Source: Numida meleagris (Eukaryota > Chordata > Aves > Galliformes > Numididae). Taken from it: a stretch of DNA of 64,000 bases. Below, one piece after another: positions 50,056 through 61,502 of the stretch (positions within the stretch are counted from its first letter, which is position 1; every line of letters begins with the position of its first letter). Location: the NCBI RefSeq assembly GCF_002078875.1, contig NC_034412.1, forward strand, positions 83,990,897 through 84,054,896, written 5' to 3'. Both the position numbers and the translations under genes were made by a program. Below the pieces are notes generated by a model. That model was not told the DNA's origin and searched no databases. It saw nothing but the letters and a program-made list of their open reading frames with translations.

Positions 50056-51473
50056 TAAAGAGAACTCACACTATCTTCTCTGAAACTTTTATCCTCATTG
50101 TCATGCCTGTTATCCATCAGTCTTATGATTGTTGAAGCATTCTAGGTTTTTGTAAATTTTCAGATGTAATGATTTCTAAACTTGGGATGCTCTTACTTTT
50201 ATCTTCTAGCCTACCCTTTTCTTGACATTGTGTCCAAAGCTGGATGCAATATTTCACCTGGAATGTTTCATGCCAATGTGATAATTGCTTTTGTGGCTAC
50301 AAAACAAGATTCAGCCACCATCTACTGTAACTCCTTGATCCTTTTCTATAGAACCTGTTATAAAGCCAGGTGTTTCCTATCCTCATGCTGTTGATTATTG
50401 CTTCCTTTGAACTTGTCATGGTACTTATTGAACTGCATCCTATTATTTTTAGATTGTTTCTCATCTTAGAATCTAAACTTTACCCGAATACTACTGCAGT
50501 CTTTACTAGTTTGTTATAGTCTGTGAAATTAATGCTTGCGCTCTTATTTTGTGATCTCAGGTAATAATAATGAAACTGTTAAGCCTGAGCCCAGACAAAC
50601 CTCAGAAGAACTGGGCTTGGAAGATCTTTTCTGTTGACAGTGAACCATCAAACCAGCTAGTTCTGTATGGATTTTTTTTTAAGGATATTAATGAATATTT
50701 AATGTGAGGGACAGTGTACAGTTTCAGGGATTTTTTCTGGATGTGAACTCCACAAGCTCAGCAGAATCCAATACTAACATTATTCCTTCATGTACAAGAT
50801 ACTCAGCAATGCTTGTTTTGAGTATTTGTTACTTGCAGCCTGGTTCACAGCCTCTGAAGTGCATGAGACTCTCTCCTCTTCTTGACTTCTGACTAAATTT
50901 TCAGGTTTGTTTTTTTTTTTTTTGAAAGGCAGAAAGATTGCCAATAGTGCATCTTGCTTGACTACTACGGCAGTTAAGGAAGGGAGCTAGCCTTTCTTCC
51001 GAAAGGTGAGCAGAGATGCAGTAAGTTGGGCAATATGCAGGAATATGTAATTGAACGTGGTTGGTTTTTTTTTTTTTCAGAGAGGGTAGAGTTAAGCTGC
51101 AATTAAGATTTGCAAAAATAAGTCTTTGTCCGGTGTGATTTTTATCTTGCTATTTGTAAGAAATACTTTTTTTCATAGTGCACATGCATTTTGGCATATT
51201 TCTAGTATAACGAATTGTGCACCTTCCTGAATTGCCATTTTTTTCTGCTTTTGTAGCTCAGCTAGTGTCTGAATTTGGAACACATGTAATGCAGGAGAAA
51301 TACTGCAATAACACGTGTTTATTATATCAGCTTGTACTGACTCTTTGTTTAATTTCTTAGAAGATAAAATGTGATTTTAAATGACCTGTCTTGTTATAAT
51401 AATAAATTAGACTTTACCATATTAAAAATATTTTTTACAACTTGTAACATTTTAAATGTATTTTTTTCTTTAG

Positions 51474-51603
51474 GGTATTCTTTTGGTGTATGATATTACC
51501 AACTGCCAGAGCTTTGAAAATTTAGAGGACTGGTATAATGTGGTTAAAAAAGTGACTGAAGAATCAGAAATGCAGCCACTTGTGGCCTTGGTTGGAAATA
51601 AAA
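51474..51603 (+). CDS. RAB28: RAB28 exon 4 (G4 motif start)
   Basis: After acceptor TTTCTTTAG it codes [20 protein letters not shown], then [23 protein letters not shown] (43 codons plus one base) and ends AAA A|GTAAGT, phase 1. GNK begins the guanine-specificity motif NKxD; the Asp must come from exon 5. I searched the remaining 12.4 kb by eye for the expected IDLEHMR-type exon and did not find it, so exon 5 is probably beyond the window. Confidence 0.96.
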
Positions 51604-52824
51604 GTAAGTTATTCATATTTAAATATTAATTGGAACACTCTGGATGTTGCTCTCTAGTGAAGAAATGTCACAGGGCACATATCATTAGTAAACTGAAATT
51701 AGGTACTGTCTTGTGCATTATTGCATACAGATGACATATTTGGGTGTACCTCAAGGTCCTGAACAGTTAGGTTGAGGGACTTGTTGCAACCTCTCTGCCT
51801 GTGTTTTCTTTTCTTGGAGAGCAGCATGCAGGAGTGCAAAGATCTCTCATCCATGTTTGAATTTGATAGGGCTTCAGGATATAATCATGGCATACTTCTA
51901 GAATGGAGAACTGGGAAGTATTCCTGGATCTGATGACAGGTATATTTCATGATTCTGTATATCAAGAGACTGGTAAATTTAGCACTGGTATCTATTACTT
52001 AAACATTGTGCCCAGCATGCTTACTTTATGAGTTGTTTATTAGACTTTCTTTACATGCTATTTCTGATTTTGCCCAAGGTTACTTATTTCTTATTGTTCT
52101 TTGGGATTATTATTATTTTTAACTTCTTTTTGATCATGTAAGTAAGATATAATGTTCTTCTGATCACCGAAGTATACCACTTTATGCAACTACCACCTAC
52201 TTAGTTCCCCAGCTAGATTCCAAATTCCTTCAATTCCAGTTAAGAAATCTAGAAACATCCTTATTAGCATGTCTGAAGTCTTGATCCTGGCTCTCACCAT
52301 TTTTCTAATAAAGATAAGAGCAACATAAAATAATTGTGGGAACAAAGTGACGTGGTGGAAGCAGACTGGGGAAGGTGTTTTCATTCTATGAAAACAGCAG
52401 CTTAAGGAACAGTGTACTTGTTACTTATCTCACTTTCCATCAGAAGTTGTATATAAAGAAAGAAAGCAAAGCATTGCTTTCATGTGATCCTAAGGATACT
52501 TCTTGTTGTTGCACACTTTGAGCTCCTTGGTCCCTCAAAAGAAGGCATGTGGGGTATACTTTTTACAGAGGTCATTCTTTTGCTTGAATTTCATTTCCGC
52601 ACGATAAAAAAATTAAACTTTTGGAAGTGTCTTGCTTTTATGATTTTGATAACAGGAGAAGAATGTCTAGGAGGATTTTCACTTCAGTACTTTAACAGAC
52701 TTTGAGAGGTTGTTGTAGTCAGGCACCGGATGTGTACGGAAACAGGCTAAGTATTTACACAAAAGCACGATATAGATTTGTGTATATTACAAAAGGATGA
52801 AGCTACCAGTGAAGTTTCACCGAC

Positions 52825-53865
52825 CCCTACCGTGGGCAGGGACACCTTTCACTAGATCAGGTTGCCCACAGCTGAATCCAGCCTAGCCTTGAACGCTTCC
52901 AGGGATGGTACATCCAAATCTTCTCTGTGCAACCTGTTCCATTGCCTCTCCACTCTGAGTAAGGAATTTATTCAAAATATCTAATCTAAACTCACACTCT
53001 TAAATTAAAACCATTGTCCTATCAGTACACTCCCTGACATAAAATTCCTCTGCAGCTTTCTTTTATGCCCCCTGTAGGTACTGCAAGACTATAACGTCTC
53101 CCTGGAGCCTTCTCTTTCCCAGGCTGAACAACCACAGCTCCCTCAGCTTGATAGAAGAGGTGCCCCAGCCTTCTGATCATCTTTATAGCTTTCCTCTGGA
53201 CTTGCTCTAACAGGTCCATGCCGTTCTTATGTTGAGGATTTCAGACTTGGATGCAGTCCAGGATACAGTTGGCCTTCTGTGATGCAAGATCTCATTGCTG
53301 ACTTGTGTTGCACTTGTCATCCACCTACACCCTCAATTCCTTTTTTTGCAGAGCAGCTCTCAATCTGTTCTCTGCCTAACCTGTGTTTGTGCTTGGAATT
53401 GCCTTGATGTGGGTGCAGGACCCTGCACTTGGCCTTGTTGAACTTCATGAGGTTCACCTGCACCTACCTCTTGAGACAGTTAAGGTCCCTCTGGAAGGCA
53501 TCCCTTCCCTCCAGCACGTTGACCATACCACACAGCTTGGTGTCAGTCTACACACCTGCTGAGGGTGCACTCAATCCCACAATCCATTTTGTCAACAAAG
53601 ATGCTAAACAGTGCCCCTGAGAAACACCACTTATCACTAGTGGTGATCACACTCTAAGTGTGCTCATCCAGCTAATTCCTTATCTACTGAGTGGTCCATC
53701 CATCAAATCCACCTCCCTCTAATTTGAGGACAAGGATGTCATGCAGGGCAGTGTCAAATGCTTTGAAAGTCCTGATAGTTGATGTCAGTTGTTCTCCCCT
53801 TATCTGCCCTGTTGTAACCCAATCATAGAAGGCCACCATATTTGTCAGACATGACTTGACCTTTT
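52825..53865 (-). repeat. Old CR1 LINE, 3' half, left piece
   Basis: Reverse-strand CR1 from the 3' UTR boundary (ccctaccgtgggcagggacacctttcactagatcaggttgccc) back through ORF2 (gaccctgcacttggccttgttgaacttcatgaggtt; gtcatgcagggcagtgtcaaatgc; ccatatttgtcagacatgactt). It is moderately diverged and all frames are broken. It stops abruptly at the LTR and resumes after it. Confidence 0.88.
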
Positions 53866-54372
53866 TGTAGTTCCAGCTGGGATGGACTTGTTTTCTTTAG
53901 AATGTCTCTATGATGCTATGTTTTTGGTTCTAGGAGGACAACAATGTTGATAACACATTGATGTTTACAGTTGCTGCTCTAAGCAGTGTTGTACAGAGCC
54001 AAGGCCATTCTCAGTGAAGGGCCCAAGGAGCTGGGATGGAACAGAATTAGGACAGCTGATTTAATCTGGCCAAGAGAATATTCCATACTGTATGACATCA
54101 AACAAAAGGAGTTTTGAAGGAGGTGGGAGTTTGTCTCTCACCCTTCCTCTGCTCCGGGGGCTAGCTGGGCGTTGATCGGGGGATGATTAGCAATTGCTTG
54201 TGCATCACTTGTTATATACATTTTTATGTATATATATTTATCATAAATAATAGTTTTATCTCAACCCATGAGTTCTTCATTTTTACTTTTGGTTCTGTCC
54301 ACTGTCCCACTGGGAAGGGAGGTGTGGGAGCAAATGACTGTGGTGCTCAGCCACCTGCTGAGTTAGACAGCA
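53866..54372 (+). mobile_element. Degraded ERV-type solo LTR, family A, nested in a CR1
   Basis: Begins TGTAGTTCC and ends GACAGCA. Shares with 24215-24735 the ordered blocks 'gttgataacacattgatgttt', 'gggacagctga'-like (aggacagctgat), 'ccatactgtatgac' and 'ctcaacccatgag'. The flanking CR1 sequence is collinear across it (ends at about 53865, resumes at 54373), which defines its borders to a few bases. Flanks CTTTT and GCCCT do not form a perfect duplication, so the target site is eroded. No viral genes are present. Confidence 0.7.
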
Positions 54373-54545
54373 GCCCTTAATGAAGCCATGTTGGCTTTCA
54401 CCAGTCACCTCCTTGTTTTACGCATGCCTTAGCACAGTTTCCAGGAGGATCTACTCGGTGGTCTTCCTAGGAACAGAGTTGAAACTGACTTGCCTGCAGT
54501 TCTCTGGGTCTTACTTTTTTCCCGCTTTTTAAGAATGGGGGTTGT
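54373..54545 (-). repeat. Old CR1 LINE, right piece of the interrupted copy
   Basis: Continues the same CR1 frame region: 'aatgaagccatgttggctttcaccagtcacctccttgtttt', then 'catgccttagcacagtttccaggaggatct' and 'cctgcagttctctgggtctt'. It is collinear with the piece ending at 53865. Confidence 0.85.
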
Positions 54546-57500
54546 TTCTAACGCTTAGGTTTCTTTCTGATAAAAGGTTTTACTAAATTGCCAAGAATGA
54601 CTGATAGTAACTGCGTGGTATTTGAAAGCTTGGGCCAGCATTTAGGTACCTAGATGAAAAATTTAGAAGCCTAGCTGAAGCCATCCTTTTTGAAACTGAC
54701 CTAAATTACTGCTGCTCTTCCGAGCCTGCTTAGCTTAGGCTTAAGCTCTCATTTGAGATTTTTTGCTTGCCTATTTATTTCAAACAGTGTTTTTCAATTT
54801 TGAGATGAACACACCTGGGGGTGGAAAAAAAAGGAACATAACTATATTTAAAAAAAAAAAAAAAAAGCAGCTTGGGGGGAAAAAAGAAACAATGAAAAAA
54901 ATTTTTCCTTCCCAGTGACACATAGAAAACTGTACACAAGTTCTATCAGATGAAAATAATTTCCTTGGATAATCTTACTGAAAGCAAGTAACTTCAAGTA
55001 CAGCAGTTTATGGTGTATAACTGTGTACTAGCTGCTAAACTGGCTATAAATCTTCATGATCTATTAGTGTTTTGTTACAGTAATTTGTAGTCACTCTGTT
55101 AAGTTTGTTTGGAATTTCTTCAGTATTACACCACAGAAAACGTTCAGTTGTGATTTAAATGAATCAATGCTAGTTTTGACTTCCATTTTTATTGTCCATT
55201 GCAATAGATTAAAAGAATAAATACAGTAAGCTACTGTATGTCCACTGAAATCATGATAATTAACCTCAGAGTGACTGGAAAATCCTGTTGTGATAGTAAG
55301 CAGTTAAGATTTACTTATGGAGCTTATTTATGGAAAAATAATTTCTATGTACAGAGCTCTAATCAATCTGCAGTCTCTCATCCATCAGAACCTTATTTTA
55401 AAATAATAGAATAATGTGAAATGAGATCTGAATTCTAGATCTCCAAACCTCCTTACCTGGCCCTTTTTTTTTTTTTTCTATACTAGCTAAAATGAGGGAC
55501 TGTCATTGCCCAATTCTGAAAACGAGTTTCAGAGGTACAGTTCTTCTTTGTGAAGGCAGTATGCTCTTAAGGTGACTGTCTTCCTCCTGGGTGCTGTTTT
55601 TTTTTTTTAATATTATTTCACTCCTTCCCATTTTTTTTTTTCATATGCAGTTTCTATCAGAGAGAGTAGAAAGCTAATTTCAGCCATATCTGCTGAAAGT
55701 CGAGTCTTGCCCAGATCTGCTTTGTGTGGTTATGTCTGGTTGGCAGTTAATCCTCTATCCTCTGATCTTCTATTCATGTACCTGGTAAATGACAAATAGA
55801 ATTTAAAATTTAATGTCAAATTTCTTTTTTGTATTAATCATAAATTGTAAGATCATAATCCTAAAATTTACAGTTGCTGTAGAATCTTAAATGTAACTTT
55901 CTTTGTGACTTTACTGTATTTTATTTTTGATATAAAGTGTATTTTAACTGTTCTTGTTTGTGTTGCATATCCCACTTAATTTGCACCAGAAATGAAGATC
56001 TAAGCCTCATTGTGAAGATTAGCAAACGCTTTTCAGCTTCAACGCAGTAACTTTTAAGATATGTTACTGTAAAATACTTAGATTAATTTATAGTATATAA
56101 TATAAATCAATGATTATCGAGTGAAGTGTATTTTTTGCACTTAAAAAGTTTGCTTGCAATTAGTACTAATTTAAAGTTCAGTAACTCACAATGAATCTTC
56201 TGGTCATTAGTGTGAAGTAGAGAGGTTTCATGGTGTTATGTATGACTGATGTGCTGCTTTCCTGTCTACCCTGACTACTACTTTATATATTTTTCTTTGC
56301 ACTGATCTATAAGCAGGCTCCTCAAGTGTCCTACCAACATTTTCAGTGGGTATATTGTAAACAAAAATTAACCCAGGTTGCATGGGAGCTACACTCACTT
56401 TGATTTATAGTTACCTAGATGGTCTTAGGTTATCTGTAGCTTATGTAGGGGCTAGGAATTATCAGGTACCAGTGTACAGTGGATGGATGAATGATTTCTA
56501 TCCCTACAGATATTATCCAGATCCACTCCTCAATAAAGACTAATAACTCAGATTTTTAAACAGTCTTCATGACAGATGAGGGCACAGAGGAGAATGCATC
56601 AACACTAATTAAGAATGTTGACCTTTTGTTCGTCTTAGCCATGATTGATTGATCTTGGAGTGATACCTCTGAACAGGAAGTGATATGCTGTTACATTGTG
56701 AAGTTTAAAGGTTATGTTTTAGTGTACCCTTTAACTTGCATTTACATACAATGTAAAATCTTTTTACCTATCTTATCTGAGTTTAGGAAGAAACATTCTT
56801 CAGCCCTGATACCTGTGAGTGTTTAGTACTCGGTACTAACGAGAATCTGGCTGGTAACAGGACATACACAGACTCATTCACTGCCTCAGCGGCTTGGTCT
56901 CCCAATTTGTACTCAGGAAACTTCTTTATTAATACTCTTTATGAAACTCTGGCGTATTAAAGTTCAGAATTCCACATTCACTCTCGAGTTCTTCCCAAGC
57001 TCCCTCAGCTGTTTTCTGTTCTTGTTTTCTGTGGGCTTGCACTTGTTAGGTTCTTCACCTTTAATTAAGACAAGTGTTGAACAGCAAATGCAAAGACCCC
57101 TGTTGTTCAGAGTCTTATACCTGATTAAACTGAAGTTCCTGTATGCCTGACAGCAGGTCCCACACATACTCATGGGATTGGAGGGTAAACTACTTACATG
57201 TAGAAACTCATGTAGAAACTCCCTTAAAATGAAAACCTTGTCCTGTGCTACGGTCAATTTACCAACTCATTTGAATAAATGTAGAATGCTACCCTGTTTT
57301 AAAATATGTATAGAATGTTTGTCTTGACAAACTTGTAAGATTAATAGAAAATTGCATTCATATATTTGGGTTCTTTTCAGTGGTCAGTTAATTTTTATGA
57401 AATTCTTTTTATCTAGAAACTTTAGTGAATGGGAAAATCACAGGTGGGGATGATCTTTTTTCACCATAATAATATATTTCCAACCCAGTGTCTGAATGCG

Positions 57501-60500
57501 TTAGGTATTGCTTTAAGAATGGGAGCAATCCAGAAGCATACAAGATTTTGAGTGTTAAAATTATGTTGCTGGCTGAGAAAGCATCTATCTTGTCAGATTT
57601 TAATCATGAACCATGCTTGACATAATAGTCGTGGAGCTGGCTGCCATTAGTCCAAAGTAGTTATTTAATCATTGCTGTTACATTACCATGTGGACAAGTG
57701 TAGTAAATTGTGATACATATGCCAGAGGTGTGGCTCTTAGAAAGTTACTAAGCTCATGGAAAATTGTACAGAACAAAAGGAAAAGGAGTGTGTGTGCAGA
57801 AGGTTTATTGCTGTTCCATAGTACTCAGATGTATTCCGTTGCCTGAGAACGGAATGCAGCTGATGGGATATGTCACAAGGACCTGGATGTATGTACTGCA
57901 TTTTGGCTCAGATCTGTTGTGATAAGTGTGTCTGTTGCATCTGGTCACAAATCGGCCCATGTTTTAATTGTACCCTTCTTGCAGAATCCTTCACTAAGTC
58001 ATCACTTAGGTGGGAAATCACAGCGAGCACAGCAGCTGTTAAGCCAGCTGGTTAAAACAAGATTGTTGCTGCCTCTGCTGGAGCATCTGTACATGATTTT
58101 GACGGTGGCTCTTTAGTGATGGAGGCAAGCAAAAAAAAATGAGAGTAAATAGGAGGTATCTGTTCTGTTGTGCTGCTCAAAAGACAGTTAATAATCATTG
58201 TCTTCATCTTCTATCCTGCTTGTCTTGAGATTGCTTTCTGATGTTCAGCAGATAGAGTTGGCCTGCAGGGAACTTGCTCAGTTTTCTGCTGTAGTGTGGG
58301 ATGAGGCTGGATAATGTGTGCGTTTTACTCATAAAGTTATTTTGCTGTTATACCAGTTGTCCAAGTCTGAGATTTGTATGGCTGGACAGAGTGCTGATGG
58401 AAACAGGTGTACAAAGCTTAGCAAATTTGCACTCACTTAAACCAGGGCAGATTAGATGTTGTGTAAACTGCTTGCTGGAAATAACATTTTTAACATTCTA
58501 ATTGCGTGGTATCTTAACGAGAAAGTGGGGGTAGTTATGGACTAGTCCAGTTAGTAGACTGTTCTTACAGTTAGACTTTTTTTTTACTTCAGTGAGCATG
58601 GATTACTTGGTTTCTTCTCCATTCCACGCTTAATCTTGAATCTGCTCTTCCCCCTTTTTTTTATTTGTTCACATAATTTTTGCACACTAACACCAACCAA
58701 GAACTGAGACCAATTTCAAAGACATGGTAGATTGTTGTTAGTGTGGCTGGAACTCAAATGCTATGTGATAGAAGTACCAGTAAATAGTATGTTCTCATTC
58801 ACTAACAGTTATGCTTAAATTCAGAAAAATCTTTAAAGTTGTCCTTGAAAATGGAAGTAGAAATAAACTGTTTAAATACAGAGGTTAGAACAGTATATGT
58901 ATCCTATTTTTATAATAATACACAGACAAAATGCTGAGAGATCTCTTGCTGTTTCCATGGATCTTGTCTGCAGTTTATTAGTGATGTAGACATCCATCTA
59001 ATAAAAAAGATGCTGCATAAACCATAGTCCAGGCTGAATGTGCTTCTGTTTTTGGTTTAGGTAGAAATGTTTTTTCTGGCTGTGTCCTTCATACTTAGGT
59101 CTTCTTACAACAAATGGAAAGCCCTTAATTGTACCTAGGGGAATAGTTAATCTACGGTGGACATATGGTGGACAAAAGCTGAGTCTAGTAAATGAAAAAA
59201 ATTATAAACAGAAAATGTGTGAATGTCTGCACAGTCTGAGAGTCATGGGAGATATTGTGCTGTTGGATTATAGCTTATTTTAAGTTAATTTGCTATTCTT
59301 TTCTATTATTATGTAAATGGAAATCAGTGCAGCATAAAATACATGGTTTTGAACAACAATTCAATATCTGTTTTACTGGATTGAAAAAAAACCAACACAA
59401 AAACCACACACGTACACAGACACACACCCCAGCAAACCTGTTTTTAAGCCAGGACAGAATTTCTTTTCTTTGCAAGTGTTCCATCTCTGCCTTTGCCACA
59501 TGATATAAGTGCAATTTGATTTCACTTATGGAGTGAAGCTCTCTGAAATTTTTAAAAGTTATAACTTCTGATTGGGGGCAGTTAATCAGTGTTAACCCTG
59601 AACAGCTCTTGGGCTTTATGGATTCCAGCATTATATGTGGTTGCACTGCTCCAGCAAAAGGTTAAGTATTAATGGAAAATGTTCACAGCTCTTTTACTCA
59701 AAGAAAACATGTTACTTGTAAGTTTTCTTTTGATTTTACTTTTACAGTTACGTTGAATGTCTTCATTCATTTAGCCATCCATAAAGCAAATATTGTTGCA
59801 CATGCAGTGGATAATAAGTCTTTTTAGGACTACTTGTGTGGTATGTCACAGATCATTAACTGCAAGTAACCACCTGACTTAAGGGAAGTCTGGAAGCATC
59901 ATTACAGTGAAATAAGCTTTTATTTCTGTATCACTGCAGCACATTGATTTGTAGGAATGTCTCCATTAGCTACCGTGGAAATATATTCTCATATATTATT
60001 ATTAAAGGAAGTTGATGATAGAGGATAACCAACGTTGAAGTGTGAATAGGGCATTAGTGCTAGGATTTTGAACAAAGCGGGGAAGAGACAAGTGCTATTG
60101 TGGCATTATTTTCTGTTTAAAACAGATGAAACTTTTTTTCAACTGCTTCACAGTCTTAGAGTCAGACTAATAAAATGTAGTAACAGTTGTACAGTGTTTG
60201 TGTACACTGCAACTTCAACTGAAATGTACACAGTAACTGAATATGTCTACTACTCTGTACAAGCAGAACATGTGGAAGAGAAGCTTCTTCCAAACCAGCA
60301 GGGAAAACATAAGCTTTTTCTATTTGATCCCGTGCATTATAAAAAATAATAATAAAAAAATTATTGGAAATAACCAATAATTGGTTTAGATCAGGTCAGA
60401 GGATGAGGGGTAGGCTATGCTAATATAGAAGATGCTCATAACAGATAACAGATATTAATAAGATTAATGCCAGTTTGTCATATGAAAAAATGTAGTTCTG

Positions 60501-61012
60501 AACTTACGTCCTGAAAATACTTAGATAAGTTGAAGTTCTCACAGACTTTAAAGTTAAGATAATACCTCAGGAGCTTCTTGCTACATTTTTTGCTCTTTTG
60601 CAAAATAATTTATTGTCTGATCCCATCTTATTCAGATTAGTATTTTTAATGCTTAAGTTTTTAACAGTGTAAAATGAGCCACATCACATTTTTGCATTCT
60701 GCATTTCTCAACGTGGGGAATCTCAAATCTTAAGATAGAAAATCGCAGTTGGTTATATGAGTGTAAACTTGAGAGCAATTCTAGTGACTTCCTGTGAGCT
60801 GCTCCAAGTTTACTCTGATGTTTTCATGACTAGCTCACAGATAGTAATACTGTTTTGCATTACTTTTTAATTTTCTTTTAGTAGATATCACATGGTCTGT
60901 CTTTGGCATTACATATTGTCCAATATGTTTTCCTATGCAATAATACTGTACTAGGATGTGCTGATAGAATTCATTCATATTTTGAAATATATTTTTCATG
61001 CATATATATGTA

Positions 61013-61502
61013 GGTTTCTCTGAAAGTAATACCGCCTATTTATTTCCATGGGAACCACAGCAGATACAAAGAGCACACCACCACTATTTGATAGAGCCAA
61101 TCCTCAGCTACAAAACACTCAACACAGTCATCACCATTAGCTCTGTGATTTGCTGAGTGATGAGCAGGAGCCTGCATGCTGCCCTCATAAAAATCTGTAC
61201 CAGCAGAGGTGACCCACTGTTGCCAGCTCTGAAATGCACCACCTACCACCTCACTGTGCTGGCACCCACTGCTTGGTCTCCATAGACATTCAGCAAGCGT
61301 TGATGAATGTCAGTGGGTGACTTCTTTTTTTTTCTTTTTACAAATGAAGGAATTCCATTCCACCCCTTTACTTCATGTGCACTTCCAAGTCGGACGCCAT
61401 TCTGTCAGAGTGCCCCTCTGCTGCCATCTGCCACACGGCAACAACATGTAATGGAATATTGGTGGGCAGGTTCAACCTCTGCTGCCATACCACCAACATC
61501 CA
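61013..61502 (-). mobile_element. Mariner-type DNA transposon fragment (Galluhop-like)
   Basis: Preceded by TA, it starts with a terminal repeat-like GGTTTCTCTGAAAGTAATAC and the CGCCTATTTATTTCCATGG block typical of the chicken mariner Galluhop (recalled). The minus strand reads SWQQWVTSAGTDFYEGS, which resembles the C-terminus of mariner transposases (RW..C/V..GxYF-like). The matching right terminal repeat is not found: similarity stops near 61502. Only the C-terminal part of the transposase remains, so the element is dead. Confidence 0.8.

Larger units (their letters stand above)
43189..51473 (+). other. RAB28: RAB28 intron 3 (8.3 kb), CR1-rich
   Basis: Donor GTACAG, acceptor TTTCTTTAG. 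It contains CR1 pieces in both orientations at about 44815-45720, 45808-45905, 47181-48128 and 49500-50055. The remainder is AT-rich with homopolymers. Confidence 0.9.

Noticed and set aside
59395..59430. CA-rich stretch as a microsatellite
   Set aside because: Too short and too interrupted to call.
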